This document shows positions 1 to 12,447 of a stretch of 64,000 nucleotides of DNA, piece after piece. Source of the DNA: Viscum album. Its lineage: Eukaryota > Streptophyta > Magnoliopsida > Santalales > Viscaceae. The number at the start of each line of letters is the position of its first letter. The stretch's first letter is position 1. The stretch spans positions 1,758,850,772 through 1,758,914,771 of the forward strand of contig OY728165.1 in the NCBI GenBank assembly GCA_963277665.1. The letters run 5' to 3'. The notes under the pieces were generated by a model that was not told the DNA's origin, searched no databases, and was given only the letters and a program-made list of their open reading frames with translations. A program made the position numbers and the translations under genes.

Positions 1-141
1 ATATATAATATATCAAATATACATTAAATATAAAATATAGATTAAAATATAGGGTTTTTATATTACATTATGTGCTTGGTGATGCGTGTAATAGATGATA
101 AAAAATAAAATGCTCTTACTTTAGAATTTCAGAGTGTTACA
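1..141 (-). repeat. Inner end of the 3' LTR of a left-edge gypsy relic
   Basis: The last 30 bases (TCTTACTTTAGAATTTCAG then AGTGTTACA) recur almost unchanged at 6329-6358, where a matching right-hand LTR ends. Weaker similarity extends about 60 bases further inward. Read on the minus strand, the LTR begins TGTAACAC and is directly preceded by a purine tract, as expected for the 5' end of a 3' LTR. The rest of this LTR lies outside the window. The assignment rests on one short strong match plus a purine tract, so it is probable rather than certain. Confidence 0.55.
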
Positions 142-150
142 TTCCCTCCA
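142..150 (-). other. Polypurine tract of the left-edge gypsy relic
   Basis: On the minus strand this reads TGGAGGGAA directly before the LTR start TGTAACAC. This is the position and composition of a plus-strand priming tract. The two younger chromovirus copies in the window show the same arrangement at 26885 and 60053. Confidence 0.5.
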
Positions 151-1299
151 TATAAATTCAATTGAATCCTTTCAATTTAAACATGATTTATGTAATAGAG
201 GGATTGAAAGTAAACTATTGTTGAAAACCCCACATCTTAAACAGGTTTAATGAGAAAACGTTTCTGTAAGAGAAAATGGAAATTACAATGGTCACTTAAC
301 AAGGTTCTTAAGTAAGAAAACATTAATGGGAAATGGAAACATGTATATTGAAGGAAAATATAACAATTAATTTTAGATGGAGAGTGCCAGAGAACATGTT
401 CAGATGAAATATTTTGACCAAAAAACAAAAAACCTATGGTTTGAATAAATTTCATTGATATCATCATAAATGATGATAATAAGATAACATTTTTTTCTCA
501 AAACCATTTTTCCCTATTATTTAGGTTTTAGTTCACTCTATTAGATTATCACTAAATATAAATTTATATAAACATAATATTTTCCTTTTTTTATTCCTTG
601 AAATATATCTAATTTTATACTTATATGTTAAATTAATAAAATAATTTTTAAAAACATTTTTAAAGGTCAACATAATACATTTCATAAATGGTTAACATTT
701 CTAAAATATTATGATCCAATAATTTATAAGAAACGTCACTGAATTTCAAAAATGATCATATTAAATAACATAAATTGGATTTTGAACTTATCATAAAAAA
801 TATTTCAATATGTGTATAAATTGAACTACCATAAAACATTATTGAAAACATGTGTGATTATTATTCCTAAAATAGAATATTGGTTATTAGATATATTCCT
901 TAAATCTAAAAATGATGTAAAATCTATCAATGATAGCCTAAACCATCTTATCAATAAGTCATTACTCAAATACAAGGTAGTCATCACATATCCTATCTAA
1001 ATTATCCATATTAATCATTTTCTTATCCAAACATCATTGTCTCAACATTACAAACATATTAATTGTTATATTTCACTCAACCATGGGTTTCGAAAAAATT
1101 ACTTTCTACTAAATAACTTAATTTCGTAATATTCAGCATATGATGTCAAATATTTAATGAAATAGTACATAAGTATAATCATTACATATTTTATAAATCA
1201 AATGATTATAAAATAATAAATAAAATACTTTTACAAAATATTTCATAGATCAAGATAGAAAATTTCATTAATCATTCTAATTATGTTGTGTCATTAACA
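151..1299. other. Internal remnant without recognisable gene
   Basis: AT-rich DNA between the polypurine tract and the gag relic. Protease, RT and integrase would be expected here on the minus strand. The space is only about 1.1 kb and I recognise no pol motif, so pol was either deleted or never present. Short open frames here are what AT-rich sequence gives by chance. Confidence 0.4.
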
Positions 1300-2318
1300 T
1301 ATGTTTGTCCTTGATCACTTATCTTATTATGAGGTATGTTTCCTTTATGCTTGGGGAATTCATTTTCATCATTCCCCATATTCTTTAAATTTTAAAACTA
1401 AATAATATACTTTTTTCATTTCAATTATTTAGTATGGAAACCCTTGTCTCCACACTTATAACAGGATCACATTCCATTCAATCACTTACTAGGGCGATTC
1501 ATTCTATAGTTATCACATTTGAGAAAATCCTTCATTACCTTATTCATTGACTCATTCACTTTTTCATGGTTCTCATATGCCTTCTTATTGTATTGGTTTT
1601 CCTTGAATATGTTGATTCTAGAAAACTAAATATTCATATTAATGGAACATACGATTATTTCATGATGTGATGAAATATTTTTGGATACGGGTTCCCTTTA
1701 GAGAATTGGCTTAAGACCTTAGAATAAGTGATCAATCTTGCATTATGTATTGTGTATGAAATCCTTAATATACTTTGACAACATTTTAAGTGTAGCTTCA
1801 TACTCTGAAACACATTCATCGTCATTTTTTTAAACTAAGTAAATTTATATTCATCTTAGTTTACTGATCACTAGGAAAAAAATTATCAAATAATTTATTT
1901 TTATAATTTATTTGTTCCATTAGTTCTATTTATTCTTCCTCGCTTGTATTCTGGATCAGAGTCCACTATTAATCAGTATCACCTTGGATACAAGATACCA
2001 AATGTTTAACATTTTCCTTTTCACTGCTTCATAATTCCATAAATATCTTCTCCAAAGATTCAATCTATTGATTACCATACATTTGATAACTAGTCATACT
2101 AGATTATGGGGGAATTTTATTCATAAAACAATACAAAATAGGATAATCTAAGTGATAGGTTACTTATTTCAAGAAAAATTATTTTTCATAACCTAATTAA
2201 GTTTCCATAACATTTCCATAACATTATCTGATCCAATAACAGATTTACTAGCTTTATCAATAGGAAAATCTATACATTTTCTGTTAGTATTGGTACCATT
2301 CTTCCTTACAGGAGACAT
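1300..2318 (-). pseudogene. Ty3/gypsy gag relic
   Basis: Reading from an ATG at 2318, the minus strand gives a basic N-terminus (MSPVRKNGTN). A segment reading IESLEKIF follows near 2040-2090, matching the SLEKIF region of plant Ty3/gypsy capsids. Then comes SEYEATLKMLSKY near 1770-1830, matching the EYEAKF-LSRY motif. A partial zinc knuckle (CYKCGDKGF) lies at 1441-1463. The knuckle keeps its first two cysteines but lacks the later His/Cys spacing. Many stops and frameshifts interrupt it, so no protein is made. Capsid motif order and the knuckle support gypsy gag. Lineage is inferred only from its LTR style. Confidence 0.55.
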
Positions 2319-3701
2319 TTCTAAAAAATAGAATATACTAGATTAACACATAAAATTTTGAACATTTTATAATTCTATATTTGGATTCACACATAAAAAT
2401 AATTGATAAATTTATGCATAGGTAATCTCAAAATAATAAACATGTTTTCTTTAGGGATATCTTTACTTTCAAATATCTCATAATGCTTTGTAAATAAAAT
2501 GTGAATTATCCTAATCTTACCCCCTAAGTGTGTCAAACCATGTGCACTTTAAGGCCTATTTTTGCGTACCAGGTTATGCTGAGTTATTCCTAACATAACT
2601 TGTTAGAGTTTTTACTCCTAGGTAGATATATTCCAGAACAAAATCCACTTGTATTTTATATATAGGGATTAATAGCTTGGAATACCTAAATAATCAATAA
2701 ATTAACAAAACTCTTGAATTTTATTCTAAAAATATCCTCAATGTATATCTTAGGAGTCAGATCCCTTATATATGTTTTATAAATCTTATTTCAAAGGTTT
2801 CTAATAAAATTTCTTTTATACCTACTTTAACACCTTGATCATAGAAGGCTCAGATCTAGTGCATTATTTTATAACATTGTCATTGATACAAGATTCAAAT
2901 TCCATGTCACTAAATATTTTACGAGTTATAGAAAACCATATTACAAAAACCATACCAAAATTACATTGAAAAATAGAATATAGAAAAACATACATTATAA
3001 AATAAAAGAAACCTCATCCATGAAAGCTTATTAAAATATTTATTCTTCATAAAATGTGGAAAATAAAAATAATTAGGGTCTTCTAAAATGATCATTATGG
3101 GTAATTCAAGAGGAATAAATAAATAACTAATGATAATAATCATCATATAAATACAAATTACTGATATCACATGATATTCAAATAACAAGAAAAGAAAAAA
3201 GCCAATATGGAAAGGTAAGAAATTGAAAAAAGATATATCATTTAATATTGAACTAACAATTATATATATCCACACATATGTCAACATAAAATCTCATAGA
3301 TGAAGTTGATAACTGAATTGAAGTCAATCCTTTAATACTGGATGTCATGTATCGGGTACATAAACCACTATACCTTTAAGATATATTATGAGGATAATTA
3401 AAATTACACTGATTTTTCCCACTAATTCATATCTTGAGACTACCAATACATTAAGGGGTTTCCTATAATCGGATCCCACCCGTATCTTCCAGTCAAAATC
3501 ATTCCTCATCTATTAAATAATGGATTAATTTAAAAAAATCACCCTATGATAAAATATTAGTATTTAATAAAGGATATGAATTTATCAATAATTACCTACT
3601 GAAGGATAAGGAATAAAAAGTTTTTTTATGTTGATTATTTGAAATACCATTTAAATATCATTAATACTATCTTGAGGAAAATAATCAATAAGCCTTACAA
3701 A
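2319..3701. other. 5' leader of the left-edge gypsy relic, no gene seen
   Basis: AT-rich sequence between the gag start and the primer-binding site. A hydrophobic 108-codon open frame at 2961-3287 has no motif and is probably a product of base composition. Confidence 0.4.
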
Positions 3702-3714
3702 GTGTCCCATACCA
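3702..3714 (-). other. Decayed initiator-Met tRNA primer-binding site
   Basis: The minus strand reads TGGTATGGGACAC. The first six bases match the plant initiator-Met primer site TGGTATCAGAG and the rest has diverged. The flanking bases on the LTR side (ACCACATTT on the plus strand) are the same as at the well-preserved site at 50905-50916, which supports the call. Confidence 0.4.
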
Positions 3715-3716
3715 CA

Positions 3717-6358
3717 TTTAAACATTTTATTAAAAATGTCTATTTAGTAATAACATTAAATTAAACTTATAATATCATGGGAATAATGATATTACTGATA
3801 TTACAAGTCCAATTAAAGTATATAAACCATATAAAAGTGAATTTTTTCAAAACAAAAAAATATTATTAATGGAATGTAAATTGAGATAAAATCCATTTCC
3901 ATGAGTTTGACTTGTCCTGTGTGTATTTACATTCCAAAATAATAAAATTATGTTATTTGTTTACATTATTGAGAACCTTTTAAATATTATTATTAACTTT
4001 AATTCACTTTTACCAATTTTTTAAACAACAAAATAAAAAAGATAAGTTTACATTCGGTGTTTTGACCATATTCTGTCTATGTATCAAAAAGAACATTGGT
4101 AAATAAGTGATGGTTAAAGGGGTCATTATATAAACAGATATTGAATAATGATCATGAAATTATTATCATATTTATACATAAATTATACTAATACATAAGA
4201 TTTTTGTGATGTAAAATAAATCACATCATGTCGAGGAGGTAGTAGTCCACACATTTACAACTGACATTATCACTTTTTAGTGTATGAAAAGGGTAATAAT
4301 GAAAATAATATTATATATTATAAGAAATATAATGATATCATGAATATAATATATATTTAATTTATTTTTAAAATGTTTCATTGAAACCATCTTTTATATG
4401 TTCCATTTATAGTTCGAATGAATCACATTACTTTGAGGAGACTATAGTCCACACTTCCCCAAATGATGTTCTAGTAATGACAGAAAATGGAAAGTATAAG
4501 GGTGTATATTATAAAATAATTAAAATAATAATAAATACATAATAAATACAATATATAACATATATAAATATAGTTTATATCATCAAAACTAACCATGAAT
4601 GGATGTAAATGAAAAACAAAAAATCAATGTTTCGTGAGGCAGTAGTTCACCATACACGTAAATTGTATGTTTCTTAACCATTAGATGGGTGATTGTTTGA
4701 GTGTAGGTCAAACCGTTAGAATTAAAAAAACCTAGAATATTTATGAAACTTTTTTTATAAAATAAAAAACTAATTTGAGTTTATTGGTTGTAGAATAGAT
4801 ATAATACTAAATAGCTTGAGGGAATATGTCACCTCTTCTATGGGTAACTCCATTTGGTTTGAACTAAAGGGATTCCATGGATGGATTCATTCCAAAGGGG
4901 GTCACATGGAATTATAGTATGTATTTTTAGGATATATTTTATTAGATATTGGTCTTTAGAAAGTGTCTTTAGATTTGTGGTGGTGTGGGAGGAGAGGAGA
5001 CCTTTCTATAATGAAAGAGTGACAATCTCATAAATTTTGGAAATAGAATTCCACCCACATTTATCCCAATGAATGTGAAGCTAATAATGGTAAAACATCA
5101 GCCCCATGTTTTATATGGTAGAAATATTTCCATAAAATTTCGTTTAGAATAGTTTATTGGTCATTTGGGCCCTTAAGATTAAGGTTTAGTCACATGATAA
5201 TATTTATTTCACCTTAATCCTTGTAATTAATTTTAATTAACTTCCCTAATATTTTTGGCCAAAATGTAACGTTACCTTATTATAAATTATAAATTATTAT
5301 GATTAAAAAATTGGAATCAATTTCCAATGTTTTAAATCCAATAATTTTATGAAATTAATTAAAAAATAATCCAATATACGGGACAACAACAAGGGTTTTT
5401 TATATAAAAACATTCCAATGTTTGCTAAGATTTTATGTCCAATTTCAAAGTGAAATTGATTATAATTATAGAAATTTGATTAAATGATTAAAAATTAATC
5501 TAGTTAACCTTTAAATCTAAATATAAATATAATTTAACCTTATAAATAAATTATGTTAAACAGTAGCTTTGAATTAAAATTCATCATTTTTCACTATTTT
5601 TTAAATAAAATTAAACTTCACAGAAAAATACCAACAATTCACCATAAGGTAATTTTTATGTTTTTATTTTAAATATGAAGTCTATTATGACTTATATAGT
5701 ATATATTTGTTCCAAAAATTGGATTTAATATGGATTATCCCTTAAATGTATGTAAAATTACCTTTATAAAAATATTAGTTTTTATGCATAAAATTGGGTT
5801 TCTTCTAATATTGTTCTTATAGAATATATTGGATGAATATAAAAATTATTTGATTAAATATATAATATATATATTTCATAAAAATAATCCGCTAAGAGTA
5901 ATTAATTTAATTTCATATGGTAAAACACCTTTGGGTGCATAAAATCGGTTTTTATAAAAAAACATTTCCATCATATTCATTTTTCTCTTATATTAGTTTC
6001 TAATTAATTCGTAACAATTAGTTAAACTATAAAAGATAGTTAATACTATTCATAAACACTAATATAATTTTTATTTTATATCTTATTATATTAAATAATA
6101 ATGTTTTACTAATATATTTTTGTTTAGTAAAACTCGGTTTTGCATGTAATAGAAAATTTTGAAGAAATTTGCACAAGAATATAAAACAACCTAAATTTAT
6201 GTTGTGTGTATTTAAAAATATAGAATATAATAAATCTATTTAATATAGGAAATATATTTTTATGTATCTATGCACTGTATTCCATAGAAAAATTGGTGTC
6301 GCTTGTCACACATGCTCTCAATTAAAAGGTTCTTACTTTAGAATTTCATGGTGTTAAA
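3717..6358 (-). repeat. 5' LTR of the left-edge gypsy relic
   Basis: The outer end is set by the 30-bp match to the left-edge LTR end, the inner end by the decayed primer site. The length of about 2.64 kb fits the 2.5-2.9 kb LTRs of the two chromoviruses elsewhere in the window. The sequence is extremely AT-rich. No target duplication can be checked because the other end of the element is outside the window. Confidence 0.5.
4213..4660. repeat. Three subrepeats of about 200 bp inside the LTR
   Basis: A core like AATCACAT..GAGGAG..TAGTCCACAC occurs near 4230, 4433 and 4636. That is a spacing of about 203 bp, with decreasing similarity in the third copy. The spacers are AT-rich. This looks like tandem duplication inside the old LTR. 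Confidence 0.4.
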
Positions 6359-8959
6359 CCTTAAACTCATGTTATACATAAAAATAATCATATAAAGATA
6401 TCTCCCAGGTTTATCCTTATGGAGAATAATGTCTCACCCTTAATATTTTTTTTATTCTCTAGGGTATGAATAATGGTTTTATATTTGTTATACCTAATAA
6501 GGAAACTAGATGTCATTAAATTCAAGTGGAAAGATGAATGTTTTTATAATCAAGTGGTTTATGTATCCAATATTAAAAATAAACTAAAAAATATGGCTAT
6601 CATGTCAATCATAATGATAGGTATTGAATATTCCTCTAAAATGATCAAATATTAATAAAACAATTACTCGTTATCCTTAATATATAATCCATATATTGTA
6701 TTAGAGTTATGAATATGGTTATAATATAAGTGTATAATACATTTAAATGTTATATATAAGATATTACAGTGATTATGACGTAAGACTCTCCATAGGTAAG
6801 TGTTTTATGTTAGAATCTAACTGTTTGATAAGATTTTTTATTCTTAAATTTATAACGATGGAGTAATATGATCTACCTCTCATAAATCTCATATCCTTTC
6901 ATCTCTTATAGTTATTTATTTTTATTATATATTTACTATAATTTTTTCTCTCTCTAATTAGTCAAAACTATGAAATAATAATTTTATTGATAAGTAGCAT
7001 TCTTACACTCTTTAATCAGGAATATTTTCTCTTCTATATCCATGTTTTATAAATAATTTTTTAAAAAATTTATTATTTGAGAATGATTTTTTAAGTTAGT
7101 TTTACCCATGATTTTCATTCTAGGATTTTTTATGTTAATCTTCATTTCATTTTTTGAATGATTTACTTTTTTATTTTTTATAAATTTGTTAACGAAATAT
7201 ATTTTTTACATATACAACATGAATTTATTTTCCCACCTTCATGAATAATATTTTTTTTGAAGCATCATATACATGTTTCCAGGGTTATTTTCAATGAAAA
7301 TGATTCTCATAATATTTTGTATATTTTTTTATTTTAAATATATGATTTCAAAATTAAAAGGTTAAGTTCCTCAAATAATATTATAGAGGAGTTTTAATGT
7401 TATTTTTATTGATAACAATATCTTTTTGCACTTCTTATTATTTACTAGGGATATGAACCGGTGTTATAATTTATATTATTTCTCTAGATTATTATTTATT
7501 ATGATGATGAAATATTTATGAAACCCCTTTTCTTGTCCATGGGTTAATTTATGATGAAAAGATATATGTTTTCATCATATTGTGTTACATATATGAACAG
7601 ATTATATTTTAAGATTGGTGGGTCTGTTATAACCCAAAAATATTCAGTAATGATTTAATTTTTATGATCTCAAAGGGTACATGGGTGGTTATATAAATCC
7701 TAAAATAGGATACATTGGATGTTAGTTGATGCCCAAAGAAGATAAAATAGTGGTTAGAAAATTCTTAAAATGTGACGAAGGTCATAGTGTGTATCATGAA
7801 GTTTCGATTTCTGTGATTATGATTCTACCACACCTCGTATGCCAATATAAAAATGATATGATCTGATGTATAATGATATTTGATTCTATTATCATTCATG
7901 TCTTTTGATCATCCAAATATGTATATCATGATTATGAACTATCAATGGATGCATAATATTTTTAATTTTTAAGCTCATGTTGTCATACTCTATTTCTTTT
8001 CATAAGACTTCACATGATAATCGACTTTTTTCTCCCTTATTTAACCACACTGAGTATATGAGATCATCCTTTTTTATATTTTCTTTTCTCTATAATTTGA
8101 TGAATGGTTTTAATTATGTTGTTCATAATAAGGTTTATATGTGTGAATCTATTAGTGGGAGATATTTTTAAAATTTTATTTACGAGTTTTTTATGTATAC
8201 ATGTTTCCAAATACAATAAATCCTTATAATTATTAGGTGTTTATTAATATGTGATTTATTAAATATTCATCTAACATGATTTAATAATTATTAACTAATT
8301 ATTGGTTATCTTTGGAGATAATATGAACTAATATGGGTAGTGACACCATTAAATAAATGATTGTTAATAAGGACCGAACCCATTCCATTAACGAATGAGG
8401 ACGAATAGTGAACAAATTATATGAATGAATTATTATGCTGATTTGACTCATTCAATTAATTAATTATGATGGGGATTTAACCCATTATAAGGATGAAAAT
8501 TGGTTGTGTGAGTGAACACAATCCATTATGGAACATTTTCCACTATGTGATGATTTAATTAATAGTGATACTTAACAAATGAAATAATTTCATGAAAATA
8601 TGAATGTTTCACATAATTTTTATGACATTTTATTATTCATATTATATGTTCTCATGGATTGTGATTTATTAATTATTATTATTCAATCATATATCTAATT
8701 TATTTTAAAATTATAGATATTTATGCCATGAATCATGATTTATGATATATTATTGATTTGTTATGACTAATTGAAAATTATAATTTTATTATAAAATATT
8801 TTTTTTTTGTAAAAAGTAGGAAACCTTTAATGTTCCAACCAGAGAAACAAAAATAATAATACGGGATTAAAAAATTATTTAAAGAAAACCTAAACACATT
8901 TGATGTAATATACCTATATAATTTCTAGGAAATATCATTTAACTTTTTTCCAGATTATC
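6359..8959. other. AT-rich intergenic DNA, nothing recognised
   Basis: No motif, repeat end or credible coding frame was found. Open frames at 6473-6655 and 7977-8171 are short and motif-free. A run of ten T at about 8803-8812 could be the copied poly-A end of a minus-strand LINE or transcript, but nothing else there supports this. Confidence 0.4.
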
Positions 8960-9722
8960 ATTGATAATATATTCAGAGGTTTAATCCATATTTTCCAAAT
9001 CATAGATGAATTCCCCCATAGTTATCTTCCATTAATTGAATCCTCTTGTAAAAATTTGATATTTCTTCTTTATCTTATAAATAAACTCTTTATTTCTCTC
9101 CATGTGAATTTATCTACATTCCATCTTGTCTGTATCCTCATTAGAAGCATGAATAATCGATTCCTCATCCCATATTTAAACCCTTGAGTGTTAGATAAGT
9201 TCCAAAGACTTTTCCCCTAGCTCCTCACATGCTTCCAGTTGTGTTCCATCCATAAGATCCATTGTTACATCAACATTTGTATCCTCCTTACCTAAAACCC
9301 CTGAGGGTCCTTAATATCATCCTCAATTATCAAAAAGTATAAATTTGATTGAATATCCAACATGAAACCCATACAGTCAGTAGATTTTTATTTAGGAACA
9401 TATTCTTTGTCCATTTTATTACCAGTCAACAGGTTTAAGCTACTCTAAATTGCCTTCTCAATCTCAGAATAATCACATTCCCTTACTTTAGACCCAAATT
9501 TCTTGGTCGATCTTGTCCTCAATGGATTATATAGGTATAAATTATCTCTATTCCCCTTAGAACTCTTACTCTTGATCATGATGGGAATATTTGTGTCATT
9601 GCTTCCATTATTTCCATTCTTCTTCCTTGGGCTATGAATACCTCAACCATGCCCTTCATTTATACCATTATCTGAGTATTGACTATAAATCTCCCCTTGA
9701 CTCTGCCCCAAATATGTTGGTT
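8960..9722 (-). pseudogene. Unrecognised coding relic, charged protein
   Basis: One minus-strand frame runs from 9722 to about 9301 with only three stops: a TGA near 9643, a TAG near 9447 and a TAA near 9388. A frameshift near 9300 is followed by another readable stretch to about 8960. The first part is Asn/Gly/Ser-rich with basic patches (SPRKKNGNNGS and RTRSTKKFGSK). The second part is acidic (GKEDTNVDVTMDLMDG). Base composition is less AT-rich than its surroundings, with many C-runs on the plus strand. I do not recognise the family. A LINE ORF1 tail or linker, a gag-like protein of another element, or an old host pseudogene are all possible. Confidence 0.35.
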
Positions 9723-11702
9723 CTCTCTACTCGTACTTCTTATCTTAATCCATAAAACCCAATGCTCATTTTTAATCAATATGTGGCCCTTCATGGGTTG
9801 GAAACATACATAGTACCCACCCACTACTCATCATATATTAGTGTTTATATAAGAAGGGTATTATGGTGACTAAGGATTCTATGATTTTTGGAGGATATTA
9901 GATTAAATAATTTTATTTTATATGTATTCTCAAAAGACTCAAAACCTTTATTATTCTAGGGAATATATTATTGTTTTTATGTATTTAATATTAATTTCAA
10001 ATAATGTAATATTTATTTATGAAATTCATGAGTGTCTTAAAAGACAATATAACATAGTCGGTCATAGAGCCGTATCATTTCCCCATAATTAATATCACCT
10101 GGTACATTTTCCATATCAAATTTTTTATAAGAATTTATATATATGGGTGAACCCATCATGCCATATTAATTTTAAAAAAATGTATGTCACATATAAAGAA
10201 AAATATGCAATTGTCATATATAAATTATAAAGTAGGATATAGATTGCCCATGTAAAAATAGAAATTTCTTTTATAGAAATATTATACATCATTTGATAGT
10301 ATAAATCATTGATAAATATTATAAAGAGAGTTAATTCACAATGATAATAATTAAAAGTTTTGTAAAAATTGTTTTATGGAATTTAAATAAACATTAAGTT
10401 AATGTAGAAGAAATATAAAGGATCAATAAAAAGAAACTCAAAAGAAGAACCATGAGGGATATAAGACAATATTTAATTAGAGAATATCAAAAAAAAATGT
10501 AATATATAATATATAACAATTGGATTTATAAAACATATAAATCAATAAATAAAAATCATAATAATTTAAAAAAGAATAATATAAAAATAAATAAAATAAA
10601 TCTTTAAAAATATGGGGAAACAAAGAGAACATTGAGAAAAAAAGAGAGATGTTTTAAGATAAATTTATAATCAATAAAAATTGGATATTATAGGTCCCTA
10701 AATATATCTATAATGAAATAGTGAAATTCAAAAATTTAAATATATATAATATCCTATATTATTGATAAATGAATATAGAGGATCAAGAGTGAATTCAAAA
10801 ATATATAGAAGAATTTGAGAAAATTTATCCTTAAATAGTTGCAAGTTTGCTTATATAGTCAATAAATTTATGTATAATAAATTTTAATAGACTAAAGAAT
10901 TATTTAAAAAATTAAATTTAAAATTAAATTTTTTTAAAAATGATATACATTGTTAATTATTAATCATTATCTATTGAATTCAATATAATATAATCATTAA
11001 TTCAATTATATTTTTGGTATGACCATACCAAAACCTCATTTTTTAATTTATTTCAATATGCCTTTAAGTTTCAATGTAAATATTTACATTATAATTTAAA
11101 TAATATTGATGTTATAGGGTGATTCCATCAAATGTATTTATTCATTTTATATTTTTTCAAGGAAATTTAGTTAAACCTAAATAAATTAATTTAAATAAAT
11201 TAAATAAATTGTCATTATATGCTATGAAAATTTTAAAAAGTTATCAAATAATTTATATATGATTTTTTTATTTAAATTACCAATATATGAATATGGAGCC
11301 CATAATGAAAAGGAATAGTCCTCATATGTAGTAAAGAAATACAATATAAATAATGTTCTAAAGATGGTAAAGGGAGGAAGGAAATTAATATTTAATGTTA
11401 GAATTTATTTTCTATAACTATTAAATAATTTTTACTATGTTCATGTTATGGTAATATATATGATGGAGAATAAATATTATATAAAAATGAAACTATTATA
11501 TTTAATGGATTTTACCACCTATTGGAAGACTCACTATTTATTAAGTGAATAAATAATTTAATATATAGGGTATTGTATCCCAAAAACATCCTAAATGTGA
11601 TTGAGTGTATTAGGAATTATAGTATTTATATATTTTTAGAAAATTTGATTAATTTTATGAGTGGATTTTAAATTTTAATTAAAAAAAGGTATTTATATGT
11701 AC
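9723..11702. other. AT-rich DNA, nothing recognised
   Basis: Very AT-rich with long A/T runs, particularly 10300-11300. No coding frame, repeat boundary or RNA gene is visible. Confidence 0.4.
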
Positions 11703-11707
11703 TAAAG
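11703..11707. repeat. Left target-site duplication of the chromovirus
   Basis: TAAAG directly before the LTR end TGTCACC. The sequence directly after the right LTR (53638-53642) is TGAAG. This is a five-base direct repeat with one G-to-A transition. Confidence 0.6.
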
Positions 11708-12447
11708 TGTCACCACCCATCCCCTAGGGCCCATGTTGTGACATACCCCAAGCCTGCCTCCTGATGGTCAGGGGTTGGTGACTAGCCCCAAAGGCGTCAA
11801 CCTATGAGTGGGATATATTTTTATGAGTACCTATTTGCACACACACACACAACCACATTCCAAAGCTAGAAAACTAATCATGCATGCCCATAAAGAACCA
11901 CTAATTAAAAGTAAAAACTGTAGGTTAAATTGGCTAGAATACAATCCCAACCAAAAATAAACTGAATGAAACGAAGTACAAGGAAGACTCTGGAAGTCAT
12001 CTGATGGAAACTCCACCTGATGGGTAAGTACAAAGTAGTTGCTGGAAGTCGTAGAAGTACACCAAACCAAACTGGTCTCACTGGTCACCAACGGGTCTTG
12101 GGACACCAAGTCCTCCATAAAGTTAGTGGTCATCTGCACCATACACAATACGTTCAGGAAAATCCCATGTAGGGGTTAGTAATAATATACTTAGTAGGGA
12201 CCCCAAAATAAAAAGGAAAGACCAAGAAGTAATCCACAAAAAACCACGAAGCATGATCAGAAAGCAAGACATCTCACACAAGATATATTCCAGAGTAGGA
12301 AAGTAGGACCATTAGTCACATCATCAAACACCATAGGTTGCTGGAAAACTCCTCTCAAATGAGTACAGTGGGCCTACCAGGTCACATAGAAGCCGCTTCC
12401 CACTAACCATGGGATTGATGTTGTATTCATCCCTGATGAGTACCATG
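11708..12447 (-). repeat. Chromovirus 3' LTR, first part
   Basis: Homologous to 50918-51670 in the right LTR, for example the shared block CCAACCAAAAATAAACTGAA and the CAGGGGTTGG block near 11770. It is cut at 12447 by the Sirevirus and resumes at 24726. A short CA microsatellite lies at 11838-11849. The open frame at 11831-12148 is LTR sequence, not a gene. Confidence 0.8.
12443..12447. repeat. Left target-site duplication of the Sirevirus
   Basis: CCATG, identical to 24721-24725 beyond the other end of the element. An exact five-base duplication, as copia integrase makes. Confidence 0.9.

Noticed and set aside
1441..2318. Left-edge zinc-knuckle relic as copia gag or a plant pararetrovirus coat protein
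   Set aside because: The upstream motifs SLEKIF and EYEATLKMLSKY are those of Ty3/gypsy gag, and a gypsy-type polypurine tract and LTR start are nearby.
2961..3287. 108-codon hydrophobic frame, membrane-protein-like
   Set aside because: Phe/Ile/Leu/Tyr-rich translation of AT-rich DNA with no motif. Expected by composition. The frame at 54189-54443 is the same kind of case.
8803..8812. T10 run as a poly-A tail of a minus-strand LINE
   Set aside because: No RT or endonuclease motif and no target duplication. Such runs are common in this AT-rich DNA.
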